DNA of 11,581 nucleotides. Origin: Erythrobacteraceae bacterium CCH12-C2 (GTDB lineage Bacteria > Pseudomonadota > Alphaproteobacteria > Sphingomonadales > Sphingomonadaceae). Made by a program: the position numbers and the translations under genes. Shown here piece by piece: positions 1 through 6,244 of the stretch. Under the pieces are notes generated by a model. It had not been told where the DNA came from. It ran no database searches and worked only from the letters and a program-made list of their open reading frames with translations. How positions within the stretch are numbered: position 1 is the stretch's first letter; every line of letters starts with the position of its first letter. The DNA is taken from assembly GCA_001556995.1 (NCBI GenBank), contig LSKF01000096.1, positions 1 through 11,581 on the forward strand, given 5' to 3'.

Positions 1-54
1 CTCCTTGGCGTCGGACTCTACCAGCAATCGGTCACATTTCAGGGGAGCACGTCA
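1..54 (-). mobile_element. possible terminal end of a second IS3-type element (partial)
   Basis: Read on the complementary strand, this stretch starts TGACGTGCTCCCCTGAAATG. That resembles the TGA...CTCCCC ends common in IS3-family elements. It sits exactly where homology to the IS2-type OrfA breaks off: none of the three plus-strand frames before position 56 reads like the residues normally preceding 'MENEILREA'. The simplest reading is that another insertion sequence, extending off the left edge, inserted into OrfA of the element at 56-1005. The 7-mer GTCACAT occurs at 31-37 and 51-57, so the exact boundary is uncertain. The identity of this element is not recognised. Confidence 0.4.
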
Positions 55-55
55 C

Positions 56-151
56 ATGGAGAACGAGATCCTGCGCGAGGCGATCTCGCGGGTGGCAGGT
101 CCCAAAAAAACGGCATTGCGCACGCTCTCGTTGCCGGAGGGCGACCTGTGA
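56..151 (+). pseudogene. IS2-type transposase OrfA, C-terminal remnant
   Basis: An in-frame segment of 31 codons begins 'MENEILREA' and ends 'LPEGDL' with TGA at 149-151. It aligns by eye with the C-terminus of IS2 OrfA ('MENELLKEA...LLPGDGE'), the end of the DNA-binding and leucine-zipper protein that works with OrfB. The helix-turn-helix part is missing; the sequence upstream of 56 is unrelated to OrfA and may belong to another insertion sequence. The TGA overlaps the GTG start of OrfB (GTGA at 148-151), as is usual in the family. ATG 56 is probably an internal methionine of the ancestral protein and not a true start. Confidence 0.65.
103..110 (+). other. probable -1 programmed frameshift slippery site of the IS2-type element
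   Basis: A run of seven A residues (104-110, preceded by CCC) falls in two lysine codons of OrfA. It occupies the same place as the A6G slippery run of IS2. OrfB lies in the -1 frame relative to OrfA, and that frame stays open upstream of GTG 148. Slippage here would therefore give an OrfAB fusion that reads 'NGIAHALVAGGRPVSAVANA' into OrfB, much like the IS2 fusion. With OrfA truncated, a functional OrfAB cannot be made from this copy. Confidence 0.5.
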
Positions 152-993
152 GCGCGGTGGCGAATGCGCTCGGCGTCTCGCGGCAGCATCTCTCGTCGGC
201 CAGGCGCAAGGCCCCTGCGCGCCGCCGCGGCCGACCTCCGCTGCCCGAGGAAGATCTCGTCGCGCGTATCCAGGCTCTGATCGCCGAACTGCCGACCTAT
301 GGCTACCGCCGGATCCATGCGCTCCTGCGGCGGCAGGCACGCAATGGCGGACCTTCTGCGCCCAATACCAAGCGCGTCTACCGGGTGATGAAGGTGCATG
401 GCCTGCTGCTCCAGCGCCATAGCGGCAAGGCAGATGATCGTCGTCACGACGGGCGCGTGGCGGTCGATACCCGCAACACCCGCTGGTGCTCCGATGGCTT
501 CGAGATCGGCTGCGACAACGGCGAGAAGGTGCGGGTCGCCTTCTCCCTCGACTGCTGCGATCGCGAGGCGATGGGCTTCGTGGCCACCACCGCAGGCATA
601 TCCGCCGAGGACGTGCGCGATCTCATGACCGCCACCGTCGAACACCGCTTTGGCCGTGTGAACAGGCTGCCTGCCACCATCGAATGGCTGACGGATAACG
701 GCAGCTGCTACACCGCCAAGGAGACCCGCCGCTTCGCCCGCGAGATCAACCTCAGGCCCCGCACAACACCCATCGAAAGCCCGCAATCCAACGGCATGGC
801 CGAAGCGTTCGTGCGCACCATGAAGCGCGACTACGTCCGCGTCGCCGAGAAGCCCAACGCCAGAGCCGTGATCAACCAGCTGCCCAGCTGGTTCCACCAC
901 TACAACACCGTCCACCCGCATCGCGCACTTGGCTACCTCGCCCCGCGCGAATACATCAACCGCTCAACCAGTGAGGATCTGTCCGGGAATTAA
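148..993 (+). CDS. IS3-family (IS2 group) transposase OrfB
   Basis: A 281-residue DDE transposase catalytic subunit, full length for the IS2 group. The order is as expected. An N-terminal helical part has the 'LPTYGYRRIHALLRRQ' motif (about residues 48-63), followed by the integrase core. The core contains 'RWCSDGFEI' (first Asp, residue 116), 'WLTDNGSCY' (second Asp, 183) and 'SPQSNGMAEAFVRTMKRDY' (Glu, 219). The last two are separated by 35 residues, the classic D(35)E spacing. 'HPHRALGY..PREY' closes the core. The GTG start at 148 overlaps the OrfA stop; the natural product is probably an OrfAB frameshift fusion initiated in OrfA. The reading frame is intact, but because OrfA is truncated the element is probably unable to move by itself. 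The stop codon lies inside the right inverted repeat, as in IS2. Confidence 0.95.
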   Translation: MSAVANALGVSRQHLSSARRKAPARRRGRPPLPEEDLVARIQALIAELPTYGYRRIHALLRRQARNGGPSAPNTKRVYRVMKVHGLLLQRHSGKADDRRHDGRVAVDTRNTRWCSDGFEIGCDNGEKVRVAFSLDCCDREAMGFVATTAGISAEDVRDLMTATVEHRFGRVNRLPATIEWLTDNGSCYTAKETRRFAREINLRPRTTPIESPQSNGMAEAFVRTMKRDYVRVAEKPNARAVINQLPSWFHHYNTVHPHRALGYLAPREYINRSTSEDLSGN

Positions 994-1005
994 GGGGCAA
1001 CGACA
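980..1005 (+). repeat. right terminal inverted repeat of the IS2-type element
   Basis: The segment starts TGTCCGGGAATTAAGGGGCA and ends in CA. It corresponds to the IS2 right end (TGTCTGGAAATATAGGGGCA...), including the same overlap with the OrfB stop codon. The left partner is outside the window or deleted, so pairing and target-site duplication cannot be tested. GTGCA at 1006-1010 would be the flanking 5-bp target sequence if the end is placed correctly. Confidence 0.6.
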
Positions 1006-1041
1006 GTGCATCGGATAGAGTATTTTGGTGCACTCACTTAG

Positions 1042-1155
1042 CCTGGTGTGGCTGCGGAGGACCTGAAGCGGCTAGGCAAGGAAGTCGATCCCCTGAAAGA
1101 GTCAGCGGGGCCGGTAACGGCAGCGTTTGCAGGTACGAAGAACGAGTTCAGGCCA
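1042..1155 (+). pseudogene. possible decayed IS3-family OrfA fragment
   Basis: The stretch 1006-1352 has no convincing intact gene. Its only recognisable part is a short open segment reading 'PGVAAEDLKRLGKEVDPLKE' and then 'TAAFAGTKNEFRPI'. Its spacing of hydrophobic and charged residues resembles the coiled-coil end of IS3-group OrfA proteins (pattern PGV..-E--RLK-LEREV-ELR----IL--ASAFFA-AELDRPFRP). It lacks the N-terminal HTH, and no OrfB homology follows in any frame. The frame stays open to 1383, but the rest (a cysteine- and arginine-rich string running into the antisense 3' end of the receptor gene) does not look like protein. This is a tentative resemblance by eye; it may instead be chance. 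Confidence 0.3.
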
Positions 1156-1281
1156 ATTCGCTCACTCGGCACAGAATTTGCGTCCTTGGCCGTGAAGGAA
1201 GCAAGGGCGGTGAGGTTCCCGGCCCCTGTTGCATTCGGATGTCGCAGGCCGCTGTTTGATCGTCAGGCACTGATGACGTGT

Positions 1282-1309
1282 GGGGGCCAAGCAATTTTGC
1301 TCGGCCCCC
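1282..1309 (-). terminator. GC-rich hairpin, candidate terminator of the receptor gene
   Basis: An 11-bp inverted repeat (GGGGGCCAAGC / GCTCGGCCCCC, plus-strand reading) is separated by a 6-base AATTTT loop. Transcribed from the minus strand, all 11 pairs form if one G-U wobble is allowed; from the plus strand there is an A-C mismatch. It lies about 44 bases beyond the stop of the minus-strand TonB receptor gene, the normal place for a terminator. No long U tract follows on the minus strand, so termination would be non-canonical. Confidence 0.5.
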
Positions 1310-1352
1310 TTCATTCATTCCATGCCTATTCAAGGTTAGACCCTGCCGCTGT

Positions 1353-3779
1353 CTACCATTGGAGTGAAACGGTCACCCCGTAGGTCGCCGGAGGGGCAGG
1401 ATTAACGGCCACAAAGCCGAGTTGCCGATAGCTGTTGAACAGGTTCTGGTTGTACTGCTCGCCGAAGATGTTGCGTCCCCAGATAGCCAACTCGATGTTG
1501 GGATCGTCGAACTTGATCGTCGCACGGGCGTTCACGAGGTTGTAGCTTGGCAGGGTACCAAGCGCGTTTGCGGTGTTCACCAGCGCCACCGCAGCATCGC
1601 GCTGAGCTTGGGTCAACGCCGGATTGGTCAGGTCCGCTGTTTCCTGGCCGAAGTTGAACTCGTCGGTAAAGACATAGTCCGCATGAAGCGACAATTCACC
1701 GAAGTTGGTGACGAAAGTCTGCGTAGCACCGAAATTGAGTGTCCAGGCCGGCACCTGCGCGACCTCCTCTGCACTACGGTCGACGACGCCGTTCGTGCCT
1801 ACGTCGAGGAAGGTTCCATCGGCATATGACGACCATAGGCGAGACACCGATCCACTCAATTCCATGCCGGTCCAGGGAAGGGCCCGTCCTTCGAACTCCA
1901 CGCCATAGGTACGGATGTTGCCGGAGTTCTGCGCGTACTGGCTGATCCCACCGTTCACGATCCCGTTCACAATGTTCTGCGCGCCATTTCTCCACGCATG
2001 GAACACCGCGATGTTGGTCTGAAGGGTGGAGTCGAAAAACTCTCCTTTGAAACCAGCCTCGACGTCCCGAACGTCTTCCGGGGAGAATGCTTCAAGGCCG
2101 GCCGGAGTAGGCCGAGTGTTGAAACCACCTGACAGCGAAGCCCCGCCGGTTTTTGCGTAAACAAGTACATCGGGGGTTACCTGATAATCTAGACTAAGAG
2201 TCCATGCCGGATAGCTGAAGCTCGCGCTAACCGGCGCCTCGCAAGGGGTGGGGGGCGTGGTATTGCTATTTGGCCCAACACGGCAAGTATTGGGCTGGAT
2301 CACAATGGCACGACCGCCTGCAATGATCGTTTCAGGAGAGCCCGTGATGTTGTTAACGCCTCTGCCAAGGATGTTGCGCTCATCCCAAGTATAGCGCAAG
2401 CCGGCGGTCAGACGCAGATCATCTGTGATCCTGTAGTTGCCTTGGGCGAAGACGGCGATGGATTGCGAATCAAAATCGGTGAGGTTGCGGCCCGACGGAG
2501 CGAGGCTGAGTCGGCCCGGAATAACTGGCGAGCCATATAGCACCCGCGAGTCGGAACGCTCGCGACCGCTCTCTTCGAAGAAGAAGCCGCCGAAAATCCA
2601 TTGAAGTCGACCAGATTCGCCAGAAATCTGCAATTCTTGCGAGAACTGATTCTGCTCATACTGCGAATCGAATGTGATGCCCCCAGCAGGAGTGCTGTCA
2701 AGGTCTAGTGTGTTTCCCGAATTAGAATCTCTATATGCAGTGATTGACTTGATCTGAACCGAGTCGAGGTCGACTGTGAGCGTACCTGTGAAGCCATAGG
2801 CTTCATTATAATTTCGCGGTGCTCTTAGGCTTGGAATAAAACCATCATAGACTGCGAAGCTATCGTAGAAATTGTCTCCGTTCTGGATTTGTGTGGGCGA
2901 AAACTGTCCAGGAAAGATCGTCGCGAGGGGGCCGGCAGGATTAACGGCACGCAGAGCATTCATCGTGCCATTGTCGCTTGAATCAAGGTATTCGCCCGAA
3001 AGCGTCAGGGACACCGGAAGTGATTCAGGCGCAATCCGAACCGTGGCGCGAAGCGACACGTCGGAATCGATGTCGCCCAGTGGCGCACCTGTGAAGACAT
3101 TCTCTCCGAAACCGTCCCGTTCGATGTAACGGCCAGCAAGGCGAACCGAGAGCTCGTCTCCCACGATGGGAAGGGTGGCGGCGGCTTCGACCATACGATG
3201 ATCGTAGTTGCCGACTTCGCCTCTGACATACCCGGACAGCTCCCCGTCCGGCTGTACTGTGGTAAAGGAAACCGCGCCCCCGGTTGTGTTTCGACCGAAA
3301 AGCGTGCCTTGTGTACCGCGCAATACTTCGATGCTTTCAACGTCGAGGAAACCCATATTGCTTGCGATCGGACGGGCGAGATAAACTCCGTCAAGGTAGA
3401 TACCAACGGCAGGGTCAGAAACCGAGTTCGGGCTGTTCTGGGCGTTGCCGCGAAGGGCGAAAGTGACAATGGCCGTTGGCCCTGTGCCTGCCCCGCGGGA
3501 AATAAGGCCCGGCGCAACGCGTTGGACGTCGGTCACAGTTTGAAGCTGCAACTCCGCAATTTTTTCTGCATTGGCGACAGATACCGCGACCGGAATTGAC
3601 TGAAGACGCTCTTCAGTTCGCCGGGCCGTGACGACGATGTCGCCAAAGCCCGCCTGACCTTCTGCGGTATCGACGTCGTCTTCCTTAGGCTGCGTTTCCT
3701 GTGCGTACGCAGGGAACGAGAGCATTGCGAAACCAGCGGCAGATGCAGCGAGTGCTGCACGAAAACGAAGCGAGTTCAT
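1353..3779 (-). CDS. TonB-dependent outer-membrane receptor
   Basis: An 808-residue outer-membrane transporter powered by TonB/ExbB/ExbD. Residues 1-26 form a Sec signal peptide (basic start, alanine-rich core, cleavage after 'AYA'). The TonB box 'DIVVTA' is at 47-52. The plug domain follows (about 58-170) with the family signature 'VESIEVLRGTQGTLFGRNTTGG'. The rest is the 22-strand barrel, ending in an aromatic residue ('VSLQW') as needed for BAM insertion. Length is normal for sphingomonad receptors with small-molecule substrates, and no N-terminal signalling domain is present. A good ribosome-binding site (GGAGAGG) stands 8-9 bases before the ATG. The gene is divergent from the racemase gene and shares a regulatory region with it, suggesting it imports the compound degraded by the neighbouring enzymes. 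The ligand cannot be read from the sequence; iron-siderophore uptake is the alternative but the context argues against it. Confidence 0.96.
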   Translation of the reverse strand: MNSLRFRAALAASAAGFAMLSFPAYAQETQPKEDDVDTAEGQAGFGDIVVTARRTEERLQSIPVAVSVANAEKIAELQLQTVTDVQRVAPGLISRGAGTGPTAIVTFALRGNAQNSPNSVSDPAVGIYLDGVYLARPIASNMGFLDVESIEVLRGTQGTLFGRNTTGGAVSFTTVQPDGELSGYVRGEVGNYDHRMVEAAATLPIVGDELSVRLAGRYIERDGFGENVFTGAPLGDIDSDVSLRATVRIAPESLPVSLTLSGEYLDSSDNGTMNALRAVNPAGPLATIFPGQFSPTQIQNGDNFYDSFAVYDGFIPSLRAPRNYNEAYGFTGTLTVDLDSVQIKSITAYRDSNSGNTLDLDSTPAGGITFDSQYEQNQFSQELQISGESGRLQWIFGGFFFEESGRERSDSRVLYGSPVIPGRLSLAPSGRNLTDFDSQSIAVFAQGNYRITDDLRLTAGLRYTWDERNILGRGVNNITGSPETIIAGGRAIVIQPNTCRVGPNSNTTPPTPCEAPVSASFSYPAWTLSLDYQVTPDVLVYAKTGGASLSGGFNTRPTPAGLEAFSPEDVRDVEAGFKGEFFDSTLQTNIAVFHAWRNGAQNIVNGIVNGGISQYAQNSGNIRTYGVEFEGRALPWTGMELSGSVSRLWSSYADGTFLDVGTNGVVDRSAEEVAQVPAWTLNFGATQTFVTNFGELSLHADYVFTDEFNFGQETADLTNPALTQAQRDAAVALVNTANALGTLPSYNLVNARATIKFDDPNIELAIWGRNIFGEQYNQNLFNSYRQLGFVAVNPAPPATYGVTVSLQW

Positions 3780-3883
3780 GTCAAAATCCTCTCCCCAATT
3801 GGCGGGTTCGTAGACCCAGTCTTTTCGCCAAGCTTTTTTCCAGTCGACCAGGTTCTCAGTTACCCGATCCTCTTTTGGCAGTT

Positions 3884-3899
3884 CCTATCGAGCGGTAGG
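3884..3899. promoter_or_regulatory. candidate operator, copy 1 (CCTATCGAGCGGTAGG)
   Basis: This is a near-perfect 16-bp palindrome (CCTAnCGnnCGnTAGG symmetry) followed by TTGTGT. The same arrangement, with the left half and right half conserved, is found at 6145-6160. It lies about 105 bp from the receptor start and 116 bp from the racemase start. Probably it binds a dimeric transcription factor; the factor is not in the window. Confidence 0.5.
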
Positions 3900-3933
3900 T
3901 TGTGTGATCAGGGCGCAATCTAGTCTCCGCTCT

Positions 3934-3951
3934 TGTGATAATTTTGTCACA
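3934..3951. promoter_or_regulatory. TGTGA-N8-TCACA inverted repeat
   Basis: Perfect 5-bp arms spaced by 8 bases, upstream of the racemase gene. The arms match the CRP/FNR-superfamily half-site, but the classical CRP spacing is 6, so this may be a variant site, another regulator's site, or chance. It overlaps the possible extended -10 (GATAAT, 3937-3942), a position that would suit repression. Confidence 0.3.
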
Positions 3952-4014
3952 TGGGCTCTTGCCTATGTAGTTATTGCGCTCCAGTCCCTTACTGTGATCG
4001 GAAAAGACCAAGCA

Positions 4015-5103
4015 ATGGCAGATGGACCTCTCGCCGGTATTCGCGTGTTGGAAATGGATGCGATCGGGCCGGTGCCCCTATGCGGAATGATATTGTCCGG
4101 TCTCGGAGCAGAAATTGTCCGCATCATAAGGCCGAGCGGACATTCTGCATGGGCTGACATCGGCGATGCGGTGGTGCTGCGGGGCCGCACGCAGGTGGAA
4201 GTCGATCTCAAGTCGGAAATCGGCAAGCAGTCCCTGCTTGATTTGGTGCTGCTATCCGACGGCCTAATGGAAGGTGGGCGCCCAGGCGTCATGGAGAGAT
4301 TGGGGTTGGGGCCGGATCAGTGTCTGGTTCGCAACCCGGCGTTCGTGTTTGGCCGGATGACCGGCTGGGGGCAGGAGGGAAGCCTGAGCAAGGCTGCGGG
4401 ACACGACATCAATTACATCGCCATGACAGGTGCCTTACATGCCATCGGCAAGCGTGGAGAGCCGCCAACGGTGCCGCTGAACCTGATAGGTGACTACGCA
4501 GGTGGCGCGATGTTTCTGGCACTAGGCCTGGTTTCAGCATTTCTTTCAGCGCGTACCACCGGCAAGGGGCAGGTGGTTGATGCTGCGATGGTCGATGGCG
4601 TCGCCAACCTGCTTGGCCTCTTTCACGCCTTCGTTGCCAATGGAATGTGGGATGACCAGCCCGAGTCTAACCTGCTTGACGGGGCGGCGCCTTTCTATCG
4701 CTGCTATCTTTGCGAATGTGGAGGCTCAGTGGCGGTTGGAGCGCTTGAGCCCCAGTTCTTCGCCTTGCTGCTTGACGGCCTGCAAATTGATCAGGCTCGG
4801 TATCGGCAGCATGATCGTGCGCAGTGGCCTGTCATGCACGATGAATTCGCGCGGATCTTTGCCTCGCGATCGCGTGACGAGTGGGAGAAGAAATTTGCCG
4901 GGACCGATGCCTGTGTTTCGCCAGTGCTGTCGCTAAAGGAGGCAACTCTTCACCCCGTAAACAAGGAACGCGGAGTGTTCCTCAACCACAACGATGTGAT
5001 GCAGGCGGCGCCGGCGCCGCGCTTTTCGATTACGCCATGCGAGATCCGCGCGAGCAGGAGCGCATCGGTTGAAGACGTGCTGAGATCCTGGGCTAAAGCC
5101 TGA
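4015..5103 (+). CDS. alpha-methylacyl-CoA racemase (CaiB/BaiF family III fold)
   Basis: A 362-residue protein from ATG 4015; mycobacterial Mcr is 360. It opens with 'MADGPLAGIRVLEMDAIGP', the typical start of alpha-methylacyl-CoA racemases. The known catalytic residues of Mcr (His126, Asp156, Glu241) have exact counterparts with a constant +4 offset: His130/Asp131 in 'AGHDINY', Asp160 in 'NLIGDYAGG', and Glu245 in 'GALEPQ'. 'GKGQVVDAAMVDG' (183-195) is also diagnostic. The role is interconversion of (2R)- and (2S)-2-methylacyl-CoA, so that the S form can enter beta-oxidation. The frame is open upstream to an ATG at 3904, but homology begins at 4015 and the extension would swallow the regulatory sites. 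The ribosome-binding site (GGAAAAG) is modest. The other possibility is a CoA transferase; the triad and GHDIN motif favour racemase. The 3' end overlaps the convergent reductase gene by 11 bp. Confidence 0.9.
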   Translation: MADGPLAGIRVLEMDAIGPVPLCGMILSGLGAEIVRIIRPSGHSAWADIGDAVVLRGRTQVEVDLKSEIGKQSLLDLVLLSDGLMEGGRPGVMERLGLGPDQCLVRNPAFVFGRMTGWGQEGSLSKAAGHDINYIAMTGALHAIGKRGEPPTVPLNLIGDYAGGAMFLALGLVSAFLSARTTGKGQVVDAAMVDGVANLLGLFHAFVANGMWDDQPESNLLDGAAPFYRCYLCECGGSVAVGALEPQFFALLLDGLQIDQARYRQHDRAQWPVMHDEFARIFASRSRDEWEKKFAGTDACVSPVLSLKEATLHPVNKERGVFLNHNDVMQAAPAPRFSITPCEIRASRSASVEDVLRSWAKA

Positions 5104-6109
5104 TTATGCGCTTCCCGGCGTTCTCTCCGCGATAGAGCCCGGCGAGCGCGTCCGGGCAGCATTCGAGCCCGTCCAGTATCTCTTCGGAATAGCGGAGTTT
5201 TCCAACGCGCACCCATTGCGCAAGTCGGTCGATGGTTTCCTCCCACCTGTCCATGTGATCGAAAACCACGAAGCCCCGCATCTGGGCGCGCTTGACCAGC
5301 AGGCGACGCTCGACCCTCGGGCCGGTTGGCCAGGGCGACCAATGATCGATGGCGGCTGTACCGCAAATCACCACGCGCGCGCCAAGAGCGATATGCTGAA
5401 GCACGGCGTCGCTGATTGGGCCCGAGGTGTTATCGAAATAGACATCGACGCCGTTAGGGCAACTCTCAGCAATAGCTGCATCCAGCCTTCCGGCCTTGTA
5501 ATCAAGGGCTGCATCGTAACCAAATTGCTTCAAGCATTGCTCAACCTTTGCAGGGCCGCCGGCGATCCCCACGGTGCGGCAGCCAAGCAGTTTGCCGATC
5601 TGGCCAACGGCCGAACCAACCGAACCGGCCGCCGTTGAAATCACCAGCGTGTCGTCCGGTTTTGGCTGTCCAGCGAGCGTCAGGCCGAGAAATGCAGTCA
5701 CTCCGTTTATGCCGAGTACCCCCAGTGCCAGCGAGGTGGGCAAGTCGATCTGCCTGACAGTTCGGATGATTGCCGTTGGTTCCACGCTTGCATAATCCTG
5801 CCAGCCGAACCAGCCGAGCACTGTAGTGCCTGCCTGCCATTCTGCGTGGCGGCTCTCCACGATGTCTCCCACTGCCAGCGATCGCATCACGCTGCCCAAG
5901 GGCACTGGGGTCGAATAGTTGCCGACGTCCGCGATCCACCCCCGCATCGCAGGATCGACCGAGAGGAACTTGTTGGCGATCCGAAGCTCGCCCTGGCGGA
6001 GCGGCTGAAGGGCGACCTCGTCAATAGCGAAATCTTCGGCTTGGGGGACTCCTGTAGGCCGTGAAGCCAATATCACCCTCCGGTTTTGGATCGCGCTGTC
6101 CCTATTCAT
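5093..6109 (-). CDS. NADP-dependent medium-chain reductase, CurA / prostaglandin (leukotriene B4) reductase type
   Basis: A 338-residue zinc-free member of the MDR superfamily that reduces C=C bonds conjugated to a carbonyl (2-alkenals, enones, curcumin-like compounds) with NADPH. Signatures in order: 'FLSVDPAMRGWI' (48-59) in the N-terminal catalytic domain; 'LGINGVTAFLGL' (132-143); the Rossmann turn 'STAAGSVGSAVGQIGKLLG' (158-176); 'GVDVYFDNTSG' (220-230); and a C-terminal 'GENAGKRIIRL' matching the family's usual 'GKNFGKLVV' end. No structural-zinc cysteine cluster is visible, as expected. The start codon has only a weak ribosome-binding site (about CCGGGACGA). The gene is divergent from the thiolase operon and convergent, with overlapping stops, with the racemase gene. 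In this setting it may reduce an unsaturated pathway intermediate; the substrate is unknown and it could instead serve detoxification of reactive enals. Confidence 0.93.
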   Translation of the reverse strand: MNRDSAIQNRRVILASRPTGVPQAEDFAIDEVALQPLRQGELRIANKFLSVDPAMRGWIADVGNYSTPVPLGSVMRSLAVGDIVESRHAEWQAGTTVLGWFGWQDYASVEPTAIIRTVRQIDLPTSLALGVLGINGVTAFLGLTLAGQPKPDDTLVISTAAGSVGSAVGQIGKLLGCRTVGIAGGPAKVEQCLKQFGYDAALDYKAGRLDAAIAESCPNGVDVYFDNTSGPISDAVLQHIALGARVVICGTAAIDHWSPWPTGPRVERRLLVKRAQMRGFVVFDHMDRWEETIDRLAQWVRVGKLRYSEEILDGLECCPDALAGLYRGENAGKRIIRL

Positions 6110-6144
6110 GTCGTCCCGGAGAACAGGATTTGTGCCCCGCCCAC

Positions 6145-6160
6145 CCTATCGCAGGGTAGG
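6145..6160. promoter_or_regulatory. candidate operator, copy 2 (CCTATCGCAGGGTAGG)
   Basis: Outer arms CCTA/TAGG are symmetric, and the overlapping ACCCT-N5-AGGGT (6143-6157) forms a second perfect inverted repeat. It shares 13 of 16 positions with the copy at 3884-3899 and is followed by TGTTGACG, whose TTGACG is a good -35 hexamer. A protein bound here would sit against the -35 of the beta-oxidation operon and 36 bp from the reductase start, so it could control both directions. Confidence 0.55.
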
Positions 6161-6203
6161 TGTTGACGCTGAGTGGTCGCGGAAAGGCAAATCCTAAAGC
6201 TCG

Positions 6204-6229
6204 GCAGCGGTTCGCTGCGCGTTTTTCTT
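6204..6229 (+). terminator. terminator-like hairpin in the thiolase leader
   Basis: A perfect 6-bp stem GCAGCG/CGCTGC with a GTT loop (6204-6218) is followed after three bases by TTTTTCTT (6222-6229). It lies between the presumed promoter and the ribosome-binding site of the thiolase gene, where a terminator could act as an attenuator. The stem is short and separated from the T run, so efficiency is doubtful. No leader peptide or riboswitch was recognised. Confidence 0.3.
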
Positions 6230-6244
6230 GGGAGAATCGCCCCA

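Larger units (their letters stand above)
3780..4014. promoter_or_regulatory. divergent regulatory region, receptor / racemase
   Basis: A 235-bp region separates the receptor ATG (minus) from the racemase ATG (plus). It contains the palindrome-like site at 3884-3899 and a TGTGA-N8-TCACA inverted repeat at 3934-3951. A GATAAT hexamer with an upstream TG (3934-3942) could be an extended -10 for the racemase gene, but no good -35 matches it. No confident promoter was found for the receptor. Confidence 0.6.
6110..6244. promoter_or_regulatory. divergent regulatory region, reductase / beta-oxidation operon
   Basis: A 135-bp region between the reductase ATG (minus) and the thiolase ATG (plus). It carries the second palindrome-like site (6145-6160), a TTGACG hexamer directly after it (6163-6168) that fits a -35 for the thiolase operon, and a hairpin plus T run in the leader (6204-6229). 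No strong -10 is visible at 17 bp; the sequence there is GGCAAATCCTAAAG. GGGAGA at 6230-6235 is the thiolase ribosome-binding site and decides for ATG 6245. Confidence 0.6.

Noticed and set aside
52..921. A 289-codon minus-strand open frame opposite the transposase
   Set aside because: It mirrors the conserved OrfB codons; its translation is Gly/Ala/Val/His-rich with no motif. This is a typical high-GC antisense shadow.
1006..1033. GTGCA ... TGCAC inverted (and direct GTGCA) repeat right after the IS end
   Set aside because: Only 5 bp and not supported by any further symmetry; could be chance, or in part the target duplication, which cannot be tested without the left IS end.
1048..1383. A complete 111-residue protein gene
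   Set aside because: No ribosome-binding site; the second half is not protein-like and runs over the receptor's 3' end and its terminator hairpin. Only the first third shows a faint OrfA resemblance, recorded as a possible pseudogene.
3904..4014. N-terminal extension of the racemase from ATG 3904
   Set aside because: The 37 extra residues have no family counterpart; family homology and the expected length (about 360) begin at ATG 4015, and the extension overlaps probable regulatory sites.
6173..6244. N-terminal extension of the thiolase from GTG 6173
   Set aside because: Thiolases start just before the '[13 protein letters not shown]' motif; GGGAGA precedes ATG 6245, and the extension would translate through the promoter-like region and hairpin.
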